Part shown: in pieces, positions 1 through 9,964 of the stretch
Position numbering within the stretch: position 1 is the first letter of the stretch
Layout: each line of letters starts with the position of its first letter
Assembly: GCA_000711775.1 (NCBI GenBank)
Contig: ARYC01000375.1
Location: 1-64,000, forward strand
Reading direction: 5' to 3'
Source of the DNA: Oxytricha trifallax
Lineage: Eukaryota; Ciliophora; Spirotrichea; Sporadotrichida; Oxytrichidae
DNA: 64,000 nucleotides
Translations under genes and position numbers: made by a program
The notes under the pieces: generated by a model
Database searches by the model: none
Told to the model about the DNA's origin: nothing
Seen by the model: only the letters and a program-made list of their open reading frames with translations

Positions 1-51
1 CTATCACTTGAGGTCTCTGTTATTAAAATAGAAATTAATAATAGAAAATAA

Positions 52-441
52 ATGGCAAACAAGTGTGTGGGAGACAGAGAGGAGGAGAAAGGTATAAATA
101 AAATTCCTATACAAACTGAAGAAGTAGAAGTAAAATTTTGTGAGAAGTGTGAGAGAGACTTCGCTCATAAATCTAGTTGGTATAGGCATATGAAAGAGCA
201 TAGAGAAGCCAAGCCAACAGTATACTTAAAGCACGATAAAATCGACGGAAAGTATGATTGCTTCGAGTGCCATAAGGAGTATTCTCATACTAGAGATTTG
301 AGGAAGCATCTTTTAAAAGCTCACAAGAAAGATTTAGAGATTGAAAAGCATGAAGATGAATTGAAGCTACTTAACAAAAGAAAGCAAGAGAATCTTCGAA
401 AATGGTAGAGCTCGAACAAGCTTGTGAATCAGAATATGTGA
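52..441 (+). CDS. Small two-finger C2H2 zinc-finger protein
   Basis: About 129 residues, ending at TGA; the TAG at 406-408 is read as Gln. Two classical zinc fingers are visible: C-x2-C-x12-H-x3-H near residues 30-51 (CEKC...HMKEH) and C-x2-C-x12-H-x4-H near residues 68-90 (CFEC...HLLKAH). The C-terminal 30 residues are a charged helix rich in Lys and Glu. This is probably a nucleic-acid-binding protein; the partner or target cannot be told from sequence. The kinase gene follows after only about 40 bp on the same strand. No intron or IES is needed to read it. Confidence 0.75.
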
Positions 442-483
442 GGAAATCACTGCAACCTACTAACATCTGAAATCACAAAGATT

Positions 484-1427
484 ATGATTAAAATTCTATA
501 TAAAAAGATTCCAGTTCTTGCCTAAGTTGACCTAGACATTTCACTTAAAGCTACCTTATATTAGAAGACTCCTTTGATAAGAAAGTTATCAATGATCATC
601 AGTATGCATACAAGGTGTATCCCTTCAAGTATCTCTTAAGAGATGATAAATATTAGATGGAGTTCACAGATGAGTATCAAGTACTCACTCAAGCAAAGTT
701 TAAAGAGTGTAGTTACTTAATCAAGCTAGATGCTGTTCTCCTTGCGAAGGATCATATTGCTTTCAGACTCCCACTCTATGAAATGACCCTCAGAGATTTT
801 ATTACTGATCAAAGGAATCATAAGTAGCTTGCTTTGATAGGCAACTTAAACCTTAAAAGTTATAAAAGAGCTACATAAGTTAGGCTTTGTTCATAGAGAT
901 TTGAAACCAGAGAATATTATGATAAACTTCTCACCTGTAAGAGTGACAATTATTGACTTCAACAGAGCATTAAGGGTAGAAGTATCAAGGCTAGGAAGTG
1001 TTATGGGAACACCAGGCTATTATCCTGAAAGAGAAGACTGGAGAGATGGAGACTATCAATGGGATATGTGGGCTTTAGCAGCAATAATAATAGAGTGCGA
1101 CATGCCTCGGAATGATTACTACTCTACAAGGTGTGAGAAAGATGCTAAGTAAAGAATCAAGTAATTTATAGACAAAAACAGAGTATCTCAATCATTAAAA
1201 TAAATGGCAGAATCAATAATCTCAAAACCAAACTCTAGATCAGACATAACATTAGAGAAGATAGAGTTGTGGTTAAGTAAAATAAACTTCAGACCTCTCC
1301 CAAATGATCCAAAATGCATTTTGAGTGATTAAATTAAATACATTTACAATAAATTTCACATTAAAAACTATTAATAACCCCAACCCCTAACAAATTCCCA
1401 ACAAATCAAGCACTTATAAACCTCATT
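484..1427 (+). CDS. Divergent protein kinase, probably a 7-bp IES inside
   Basis: Protein kinase fold. The catalytic loop HRDLKPEN is intact at about 892-915, followed by the metal-binding motif as IIDFN (Asn replaces the Gly of DFG) and an APE-like loop GTPGYYPERE. The VAIK-like lysine is probably in HQYAYKVYP (about 605). The ATG at 484 is in a different frame from the N-lobe, so the 5' part needs a further join or another start. Between helix D and HRD the frame shifts at a CTTAAA repeat (845-850 and 852-857); removing 7 nt gives LIGNLKVIKELHKLGFVHRD, a normal kinase helix. After about 1342 no TGA occurs before the telomere-like block, so the true 3' end is unresolved. The DFN motif suggests altered metal binding or a pseudokinase, but HRD is complete. 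Confidence 0.65.
851..857. other. Candidate 7-bp micro-IES in kinase (pointer CTTAAA)
   Basis: Direct repeat CTTAAA at 845-850 and 852-857. Removing one repeat plus the single base between restores the kinase frame. Tandem slippage or a sequencing indel is also possible at this length. Confidence 0.4.
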
Positions 1428-1428
1428 A

Positions 1429-1446
1429 GGGGGTTTTGGGGTTTTG
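1429..1446 (+). repeat. Internal G4T4 telomere-like block
   Basis: GGGGGTTTTGGGGTTTTG, two units of the spirotrich telomere repeat, oriented as at the right-hand end of a chromosome lying to the left. A related C-rich stretch, CCCCAACCCC, lies 40 bp upstream at 1378-1387. It sits exactly between the end of the kinase gene and a 5'-truncated acid phosphatase. Confidence 0.7.
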
Positions 1447-1460
1447 AATTTAACTCAGTA

Positions 1461-2239
1461 ATATAGCTCAATTCTTAGTAACCTTACTGGGTAGGTATTA
1501 AGCAACTATGAAGACTCTCTAGAGTTTTGCCAATTTACATTTGATTCATGGATTGATGGCTATGATTTTAATGCATTTGAATATCCAGGTCAACTTCAAA
1601 CTATTTGCAAAAAGTAATTAATTCTATACTATATTTAAGTTTTTGGAATCCCAATATTACTACAAGCTTTACGCTAACAAAGAACTATAAACCTTGAAAA
1701 TTTCAGAACTTACATAATTGATAGCAACTAGACTTATAGGTGACTTAGAACCACACGTTTTGAATTCTGATAGTAAAATGCTCGCTGATTATAACTACAT
1801 GATATCTCATCATCAATATATGATGAAGTTTAACAATTTCTATAAGATAGCAACCTTCAGGATGTTCAACCTCCTAGGTGATCCTGTCAATGTGAAAGCT
1901 TTCTTAAATTTGATCAGTGACGAATTCAAATGGGAACACTCTCCACCATCCACTATGATACTCTTGGAACTCTATGAAGATCAGGTTGCTAACTCATCTG
2001 GTAAATTAGAAATAAAAGGCTATGTTAAAGTTAAGTACAATGATAAGTTAGTTACTTTGAAGGGCAGATGTGCTGGTAAAACAGAATGTGACAGTTTAGA
2101 TTTTATATACACTCTCAGAGATTCCGGAGTTAATATGAGTTCAGAGATGAGAGTCATTTGTTAAAAAGAAATTCAAGCCAATGAAACTTTTGTCTATCTA
2201 GATCCAAATGAATTTCTAAATTATATTAGCACTTACTGA
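1461..2239 (+). pseudogene. C-terminal part of a histidine acid phosphatase
   Basis: The segment reads as the C-terminal half of a histidine acid phosphatase: WIDGYDFNAFEYPGQLQ, then a helix FLESQYYYKLYANKEL, then PPSTMILLELYEDQ and the closing strand GYVKVKYNDK. It stops at TGA 2237-2239. The N-terminal catalytic RHG motif is absent: directly upstream lies the telomere-like block and the kinase. One frame shift occurs at a TAATTAATT repeat (1615-1623), where losing 4 nt restores the frame. Next door (2277) is a full-length paralogue, so this looks like a truncated tandem duplicate, or a gene whose 5' segment lies elsewhere in the germline genome (scrambling). I cannot choose between the two. 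Confidence 0.6.
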
Positions 2240-2276
2240 TTAATTACTTAAATTAATTTAAAATATTAACTTTAAA

Positions 2277-3971
2277 ATGAAATCAAACTCTCGCACTTTT
2301 CTCATCTCAATTTTAGCTTTCTCTATGATATTTTTATTATCTCAAACTACTGATGTAAAAGAGTTGAAAGAGGAACTATTACTGGTAGTTGAAATTTCTA
2401 GACATGGTGCGAGGTCACCTGGAAAATTATTTGACCTCGCATAATATCCTGAATAAAATTTCAAATACTAATCCCAGTTAACTTCCAGAGGAAAGAATCA
2501 GCATTATCAGCTTGGATAGTATATTCGAGAAAAATATGTGGATAAATTGAAATTTTTGAGTAAGGACTATGATGAAAGTGAAACTTATGTGTAAACTACG
2601 TACCTAAATAGAACTTATCTGAGCGCACTGTATCAATTGATGGGCATGTACCCAGAAAACTTGCCACATCACTTAGACTTTTAGAAGTATGAAAATTTAG
2701 CAACTGAAGATTACTTATCATCGCTATAGAAAAATGAGATATAGTGCATAGATAAATGCAAATAGCATTTCCTAATACATTAAGTCAATGCTACTCATGA
2801 TTTTCTGCTTCATGTAGATGATGAAAATTGCCCTAGATTTAGCTTAATCAAAGACATTTTGAAAGGATCAAATTAATATTAATAAATTGGATAGTTCTTT
2901 ATGGAATAATATGGCTCAAGACTCGAATAAATCTTAAATTGGAATAATGTTACTAATTAAAAACTATTGATCAATTTATGCGGGTACATTCAGTGGGCTT
3001 AGCTAGAAAACTTATAGCTTAAATTTAACTACACTTAACAAGATCTTAGTTAAAAAATGAGAAATATAATTAATCATAGATTTAACTTTATACTGTCTCG
3101 CTGCTGGAGATAGTAAGTTATATTTTAAGGGTTATGGCCACAATGAAACATGGAAACTCGGAGCATTTGAGTTTTTAAGACAAATTTAAGAATTTATTCA
3201 TATCCTAATGCATGACGATTTATTTGAAACTAAGGTGTATTGGTCGAAGTATTTCAAGTAACACTTCCATTAAAATTTGCCAAAGAATAAGCAACCTAAA
3301 TTTCCAAAGTTTATCCATTATGCAGCTCACGCAGAAACTCTCGCAGTATTTTAAGAAGCTTTGGGAATTTAATCTGGTGTAAGAGTTGAACCAGGATCTG
3401 CATTATTTATTGAATTCTTAAGAATTAAAGACAATTTAATGCTTAATTTTCAAAAAATTATCCCAAAATATCTATTTAAATTATGGATTTTTCTCATCAA
3501 TATAAAGCTAAGCAAAGTTTTAGAATAAAGTTTTCATAAAAAGTAAATAAATCAAGTCAATTTTACTTTAATAAGACCCAGAATATTAAATTTCATTTAA
3601 TCCAATTAACTAAAGACAATAATCCATATGATAATTCAGTCAATTAATACTTCATAAGATTAATAAGAAAAGAAGAGAATAAGCCAGAATAGATTATTAG
3701 GAGTGACTATATGTAAGATGATAAAATTAACATGAAAGAGTTCTATCAATACCTGAATACCCGAGTTGAAAGTCATTCTACTGATCCGGACTATATTGAA
3801 AAATAATGCGAGAATTTACATTTCAGTTATACAGTAGCTGATTTAATAAAACCTGAAAAGGTCATTAGTAATTTAGTCTCATATTATTAACTTGACAAAA
3901 ATGAACTGATTAAAGACAATAATAATTGCAATAATAATACACATTCAAATAAAGACAGTTGTACTGGGTGA
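2277..3971 (+). CDS. Secreted histidine acid phosphatase (HAE-type)
   Basis: Starts with a signal peptide (FLISILAFSMIFLLSQ) and carries the catalytic RHGARSPG motif at about residue 43, where the first His forms the phospho-enzyme. The C-terminal acid/base motif is HYAAHAETLA near 3318-3350: HAE rather than the commoner HD, as in the MINPP-like branch of the histidine phosphatase clan. Closing strands FRIKFSQKVNKSSQFYF and a TGA at 3969-3971 follow. Two frame breaks exist: a TAAT tandem at 3067-3074 (4 nt) and a convincing 23-bp insert at 3462-3484 flanked by AAATTAT. With both removed the gene reads through. Likely acts in lysosome/phagosome or outside the cell; substrate unknown. Confidence 0.75.
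3462..3484. other. 23-bp IES in acid phosphatase (pointer AAATTAT)
   Basis: AAATTAT occurs at 3455-3461 and 3478-3484. Removing 23 bp converts two different reading frames into one: NFQKIMDFSHQYKAKQ. Confidence 0.7.
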
Positions 3972-4286
3972 ATCAAAAGTAATAATTGTTTGATGTGTAT
4001 CATGACTTATATTTGTAACATTTAATAAAACTTTAATAATATTAACATTTTAACCATATTTCTGCTATAAATAAACATTTCATTGATTGTTCTTCTAATC
4101 AGCCTGCACAACAACATCATTTTGAATATCAGCTGGTGATGAGTGATCAATTCTATCTTGATTGTCAGGGTTAACTTAATGTTATTATTGCTACACAGAA
4201 TCTTATTCTTCAACTTCATTTTGTTCACTTTCCTACTGCTCCCCCATATAGTCGACTGATTTACTGCGCATTTACTGTTGAGATAC
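3972..4286. other. Intergenic, no gene seen
   Basis: AT-rich spacer between convergent genes. A 68-codon ORF on the minus strand (4022-4228) has no family resemblance and is treated as chance. Confidence 0.5.
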
Positions 4287-4855
4287 TTAAATGTCTCCAG
4301 TGTTCATTTTACTTTGGCCCTTCTTATTTTTCTTAAGTTTTTGAATCTGCTTTTTATATTGCAAATGACTCTTGAACTCGGCATCTTGCTTTTGCTTGCT
4401 AAGAATTGCCTGCTTATCGAATAATCGTTTGGCGAATGCATGATTTTCCCTTTCTATTCGTTCTGTTTCCTTTTTCCTGTAACCCATATTTAGACTCTTT
4501 GGCCCGATTAAGTTCTTGCCAGCAATCTTTTCTTTTTTGATGTGAGACCACTTGCCAGCTGATATCTCGACTAATTTGTTCAGGAGGACTTGATTATCAC
4601 GATTTATCTCTAAGTTACGCTCTTAATTCAAGAAATCATTGGTCTTCTTCTTTTCCTCTTTGTGACGCTTCAATTCTTCCTCCACTTCATTTCCTACGCT
4701 CAAATTCTTTGCCATTTTCTAGATTTCATCTAATTTCTGCTGATGCTTCTTCTTATCACTATAGAGCAAAGATTATTAACATAAGAGAGTAGTTGTTACA
4801 TTTCTTGTTGAAACTGTTTAGTTTTACTTGTTTCTATATAAGTAGGAGCTTTCAT
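4287..4855 (-). CDS. CFAP97/Hemingway-like coiled protein
   Basis: Begins MKAPTYIETSKTKQFQQE; a 41-nt intron (GTAACA...TATAG, about 4758-4798) then joins in frame to IDKKKHQQKLDEIQ. The body carries a long basic helix, ending with RIERENHAFAKRLFDKQ, the RI.xEN...L..RL pattern of CFAP97 (KIAA1430/Hemingway) domain proteins found in axonemes and cytoplasm of ciliated cells. Length (about 175 residues) fits the short CFAP97D type. TAA and TAG in the body read as Gln; the stop is TGA. Family assignment rests on this one motif and the overall charge pattern, so is moderate. Confidence 0.6.
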
Positions 4856-4981
4856 TTTTATTTATTTTTATATATCATCTCTACCTCTTCGAAATTCTAA
4901 TTAAATTCAAGTTAGAGTAAACATTAAACATAAACATTGAATGAATATTATTGGCAATTTTAAATTATCTTATTTTATAAT

Positions 4982-6181
4982 TCACAGTAGTTATTGATTA
5001 TTGTTTGAAGTATTACTGTTGTTTGTGAATTAGTACATTTTCTTGTAGTAATCGTCTCCCATTTGTAGTGCATTACTAATGACTTAATCATTGTTTATTG
5101 CTTAATTTGACTAAGTGTGACTGTTAAGGTTGCTAGCACCTCCTAGAGTTGGTGTATAGATAACTGGTCTCATGCTAATTATGTGTTCTTCCTCACTCAT
5201 GTTATGGTGTCTGATTTAAGGCTAATTAAAGTTAAACTACGAAGCTTAAGGTTGTTAAACAAGCGAAATCCTAGCTTATGGATGTGCTTTTGATTCAGCA
5301 TACTAGTTTCTTAAGGGTTAATAACTTTTCAAATTTTGCATGCTTTAGTTGTCCTACAACTATTACACATATTTAATGAAACAAGAAAATATGAATTTAG
5401 CAATTTATATTAGAGAAATAATCAGATCTAGTCTGTTGATTATTTTTATCTGGAGATGTGATACTTTAAGTTTCAGTCATTAAAATACTGCTTTATCTTG
5501 GAGATAGCTATGTGCTATTTCTTCCCATCATAAATTTGCTAACTTGAGGAGGTGAATGAACTTAACTCTTTCTCTGCTGACTGATATTGCTTTATTTGTT
5601 GGATTACTGATAGAATGGCTTTTAAGAATTACCTATCATGTTTCTAGAAGGTGACATTGTAAAAACATCCCTAGTAGTATTATTAAAATTTTGCATTTGC
5701 TTTTATGGACTTGGTGAGTTTGGCTTTTTATTTTTATGAATTTAAGCATAGCCTTAGCTTTCAGATTATCTTCTACCGTGGCTAAAATTGAGCCTATTTT
5801 AATGGTGCTTCAAATCTATCTGTCGTTCATATAGTTATGGCTTGAATGTGGCTTCTTTCATATGTTTAAATTCTTGGTCATCCTTAAGATTCTAAGTTTT
5901 CTTATCTTTCTGCCTTGACCAAAGCACTTGTCTATCATAAAGTGGCAAATACTACCACTCTTTAAGCAACACATTTTTGTGATAGGTTTATTTATAGTGG
6001 TAGTTGAAGTCTGGCTTCTATCTAGATTTGCTGTTACTTTTTAAAGTTGATTGAGTCTGGGATAAACGTCTATTTCTTGATTTGCTTTTTGAGTTTGATC
6101 TAAATTTACTGGCAACGTTTGGTGATCTGCTCTAACGTAGTGGAGTGTACTTTGTTCTTTAAGGAGACAAGTTTGAATCAT
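4982..6181 (-). CDS. Low-complexity protein with centrosomal-type TFKPQ motif
   Basis: N-terminus MIQTCLLKEQSTLHYVRADH; a central segment EWQYLPLYDRQVLWSRQKDKK followed by EATFKPQLYERQ resembles the W.xRQK...TFKP(Q/E) repeats common in ciliate coiled-coil proteins of basal bodies and cilia. The rest is Asn/Gln/Ser-rich with repeated SPRQ or SPSR. The frame changes at about 5945 near a TGTG repeat, where a 2-nt tandem difference restores it. Stops at TGA 4982-4984. No enzymatic domain is seen. Function unknown; the cytoskeletal suggestion is by analogy only. Confidence 0.55.
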
Positions 6182-6828
6182 TTTTATAAATAATTTAAAA
6201 TGTATATTAATCATTATGAATCATAATTATGAGTGGGAGAATCAATAGATTGATAATGTTATGTTGGTAGTGAGGCTACATATTGATTTTACTTACTATT
6301 AATATAAGAAATATTTATAATAGTTGCTTAGTAAGTAAATAATTTATAATAAATAAATAGTTTTTTGTCACGATTTAAGCAATTTTATTTACAATCTAAC
6401 AATTTCCTTCATTTCCTATCAGACATTAAAGTATGCCATCTCTCAACTTCCACCCATATAATTATATGAAATGATATCTTAAATATTTTAGTCATCTTCT
6501 TCTCTATCATATTTTTTAGATTAATAAGGTTGTGAGATTTATTTATTTTTGGGGTTTATATTTTTCATGCTATTTATTGTTTGTTGAAAACTCATTTAGT
6601 AAAATGTTCAAATTGGGGCAAAATTTGAATAAAAACAAAATATTATAATTTTAACTTCTAAATTTCCTTCTAATATTTATTTAGCATTTATATATAATAA
6701 ATTTAACTTTAACAATATGTGCTGAGAGGAATTATTTATATTTGAGATTCCAACTTATTATGGGTTTTTTCCAATTTGGCACTCACTCAAAATATAATCG
6801 ATATCCTAATCTATTTTATCAGAGAACA
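6182..6828. other. AT-rich noncoding stretch
   Basis: Very AT-rich spacer without a supported gene; long A/T runs and no recognisable repeat. Confidence 0.5.
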
Positions 6829-7859
6829 TTTTCTTTGTTTGTTTGAAGGGAGCACTCTTGTTGCTTAAACTGTTTAGAGTTAAGCCTTACTCCAGAAGTC
6901 TCCTCAATGAAAATTCTCCATGAGGTTCTTCTAGTTATTGTAAATTATTATATTCAAATTGTAAAATTTACGATAAACATATCTTTTTTATAATACTCTT
7001 TCAAATTGTTAACTGCTCTATTAAAAGTGGGGTTTTTGTTATTGCAAATTGCAGAAGAGATCTATGGAAGTTATTAAGTGACAGATGTGGTCGACGCCTC
7101 AGACAATTCTTATTGTAAATAATTTTCTCTATCTTGAATCGAGCAACCTGAATGAGGGTCTTGCTAATTCATTTAAGATGCCAAATCTATCATATCTCCA
7201 GTTTTAATTGTGAGAATTTTGGGTTGATAACTCCCAATATTTTTATGCATTGATGTTTCAATATCTTCACATTGCTCCTGGTTTAAGAGTCTATTTTAAG
7301 TTTATTATAGATTTAACTTATTCTTTTATGCATGATGAATTGATTTTTTCTCATTAATTTCTATTAATTCTTGCTCTTTTGCCTTCTGCCTTTTTTGTTT
7401 AAGTTTATATTTTTTCTTTAATTCTATGTTCGAATTTAATTGATCAGTTTTTCCATTGAGAAGTCTTCGCTTAGCTGTAAGTTTCAATTAACTCTTAAGC
7501 AACCTCTTCTTACTAAATTAGTTTGCTTAACTAAGAAGGAGTGATGCTGGGTCAATAATATTTTTTGTTTTTTGAGAATCAACAATCGATTTATTATTTA
7601 TTTTCTAAATTTTTATATTAAATCTGGACTATTAGCTTTTATAAGCATTTGCACTACTGGTGCTCAGTCGCTAATTCTGGTCTACTTCCTCAAGGTATAG
7701 CTCAGTAATCCTTCTCTTTAAATCCTTGTGATTCATTGCTTCTCTAATAATCAACTCGATTCTTTGTTTGGCATCGAAAATGACAGTTTTTAATTCTTCT
7801 AATCGATTTATATCGGAAAGTGAGTAGTCGGTCTGGGTTTAAGCCTCCTTACAAAGCAT
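6829..7859 (-). CDS. Basic coiled-coil protein, start unresolved
   Basis: Open (with TAA/TAG as Gln) from upstream of the first in-frame ATG at 7859; the reading frame continues to about 7930 as NEFNQIIAEYLLNYNHLIQ, so the real first codon may lie further upstream. The body is helical and basic (LKRRITELYLEEVDQNQR, KKYKLKQKRQKAKEQELIE). Near the C-terminus the frame is interrupted by TGA within a 21-bp insert flanked by TTTACAAT on the minus strand (6945-6965); removing it reads on to TGA 6829-6831. An alternative frame in the last 200 bp is also open, so the C-terminus is uncertain. Not recognised. Confidence 0.5.
6945..6965. other. 21-bp IES (pointer ATTGTAAA, plus strand)
   Basis: ATTGTAAA at 6937-6944 and 6958-6965. 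Its removal keeps the frame and deletes an in-frame TGA from the minus-strand gene. Confidence 0.55.
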
Positions 7860-8224
7860 ACTGCAATATTTATTCTAAATCAAATGATTATAATTTAATA
7901 AATATTCAGCAATTATCTAATTAAACTCATTAACCAAACACAATCATCTCACATCATGGGGATGTAAAAGCAAAAGAAAAATAGCAAGCAAGAAATATTG
8001 ACAGAGAAGATATTCTAGAATTCGTGGATTGATCCAAAGTAGCCGATTCAATATTTCACTTTGGATTTTGAATATATTTCTACTATTTTACTCATAAATT
8101 ATTATAATTTTTTCCACTTCATGATAACTTTAAGGAATTATTTTTGTGAATAAATTAGCTATATTTAGAATTATATAACTTAATCTTTGGTTTTCAATGA
8201 ATATTTACACTATTTCATACATGG

Positions 8225-8926
8225 TCAAATTATAAGGAAATAAGCTGCAATAATTGTTAAAGTTATAGACATAACTGCCTAACTTTTGAAGTATTTTGCA
8301 AATTAATATTCCAAATAGAAACTTTCTCTTACTGGTTCTGTATTCACAGCCATCAAATACAAGCTTGTACCTGTATAATTTAAATAATATATATTTGTGA
8401 AAGAGCTAATTATATTGATGGTGATCTCATCATTATAGCCAACCCTACTTAAGAAAGTATTACTTGTCTGTGCAAGTGATGGTGCTTTATAGAATTTTAA
8501 ATTTGTACCTTTATAAGATAATCTCACTCTCCCAGGCAATCCACCAGTTACTTAATTTTAAAAGATGTACATCACATATGTGTCTGGAGATACCCAGTCT
8601 GTTCTTTAAGCGAAATTGTTTTCACCTACGTTCTTATCTTTTATTGGGATAGAAATTGGGGTGTCCACTGTATAATATTAAATTTATATATTAATCAATA
8701 AATTAGTTATAGTAGGACATTCATTAATATTGGATCTGATTTGAAGGCAGAAACCAGGATTCTCAGAGAAGCATTTATTATTTAGATAGCAATGCACATA
8801 GTTAAAATAAGTGCATTTCACACAGTAGTCATTAAACGATGTAATTTCATAAGCAGCTGATTTCACTCTTGAAATTAAGTCAATTGATTAGATTATCATA
8901 ATTGACAGCAGTATATTTCGCTTCAT
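8225..8926 (-). CDS. Type I membrane protein with Cys-rich ectodomain
   Basis: A clean single-exon gene of 233 residues. It starts with a hydrophobic signal (MKRNILLSIMIIQSIDLIS), then a Cys-rich segment (about residues 38-75, seven Cys, e.g. YCVKCTYF, HCYLNNKC, GFCLQI), a beta-rich domain with N-glycosylation sites, and a C-terminal transmembrane segment SITLTIIAAYFLII ending at TGA. It therefore looks like a secreted or surface-anchored protein. Five in-frame TAA/TAG are read as Gln. Family not recognised. It is one of the few genes in the window needing no intron or IES, which supports the genetic code used here. Confidence 0.75.
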
Positions 8927-9029
8927 TTTAGAATTATATAATTATTTCAATTTAAACATCAGTTATAATTATTTAAAACATTTTTTAGAACATTAAAGAA
9001 ATTAGGTTGATTATAAATACACAGAAATA

Positions 9030-9848
9030 TCACAGTTTGATTCTCTTTTTCATGCCTGAATTTACTCTATTTTGAAATCTCTTATTCTAATTTCTAATAG
9101 CATTTTTCTTGTCTATAACCTCCATTTTATTTTTGTTTTCCTACTAATATTGTTTATATTCATATTCTAATTGCTTAAAACTCTTGCTTTATTTTAATAT
9201 TTTATCTACTTATTGTACTTCATTTATTATTTCTTGGTCTATTTATTGCTATTTTTCTTCTTTAGTGAGTCTTTTTTGCTGGTGTTTAAGCTCTGATAGC
9301 CTTTAATTTACTCTTTAAAATCTAAACTCCATTTTGTCCTTAGTGTCTTCAAGTCTCTCTAAATCTGGTTCATACTGCACATTTAACCTATATTAAAGAG
9401 AATTAAAATAATTGTTGATAGGGTATAATAAGAACATACTTTCTGCCATAAAAACTAAAGCCATTAAGTTTTTTCTTGCAAATCAAAGCCTCCATAATAT
9501 CATTAAGTTTTACAACTATGCAGTCTTGCTAATGATAATTATTTTATATATCTTCTAGTGTGAAATATTCAGCTGGGTCATCGATGTAGTATGATGTTGC
9601 CACTTCTCCAAAGTTTTTACTAATATAATCACTCAATTCTTTCAATATAATCATAAATTAATTGAAAATATTTATGGTATGATTATAGAGAGAGTTTTGC
9701 TACATTTTTAATCTAAAAGTAAGAGTTAACTAACTGAAAGAATATTCATTTAAATTACAATTAGATACTTAGATTCTTGGGTTGCCGTATACACTCTTAA
9801 AGAAAATTCTTCTCCTTTTTTGTAACTAGGATCTATGCATTTTTACAT
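9030..9848 (-). CDS. RBM48: RBM48-like RNA-binding protein
   Basis: N-terminal KCIDPSYKKGEEFSLRVYTA matches the pre-RRM segment of RBM48. After an intron of about 62 nt comes an RRM-like domain (LYNHTINIFNQFMIILKELS... CIVVKLNDIMEALICKKKL), then GFSFYGRR, a second intron of about 52 nt (GTATGTTC...AATATAG), and RLNVQYEPDLERLEDTKDKM, the diagnostic RBM48 sequence (family: FFGG.LHVCYAPE.E...ETR.KL). The C-terminus is a long Lys/Gln helix ending at TGA. In animals and plants RBM48 works with ARMC7 in minor (U12) splicing. About 240 residues, slightly shorter than animal RBM48. The first ATG is inferred; the upstream region is AT-rich. Confidence 0.75.
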
Positions 9849-9964
9849 GTTTATAATTTTATTAGTAATTTTATCTAGAAATACTAAAATTGAGTTATTA
9901 AATTATTATATAAATAAGTAGTTGTATTCTATAATTGTTAAATTAGATTTAAGAAAGAAAATTA

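Noticed and set aside
1378-1446. Terminus of a full TBE-type transposon
   Set aside because: The C4A4/G4T4 stretch resembles TBE ends, but no transposase or second terminus was seen within several kilobases.
484-6200. Programmed +1 frameshifting, as in Euplotes, to explain shifted frames
   Set aside because: TAA and TAG are sense codons here, the sites lack the AAA-TAA/TAG slip motif, and shifts of both +1 and +2 occur. Most are explained by short inserts between direct repeats.
8464-8652. Plus-strand ORF opposite the membrane protein gene
   Set aside because: It is a shadow of the well-supported minus-strand gene 8225-8926; likewise minus ORFs at 32060, 32366 and 32686 are shadows of the SPOC gene.
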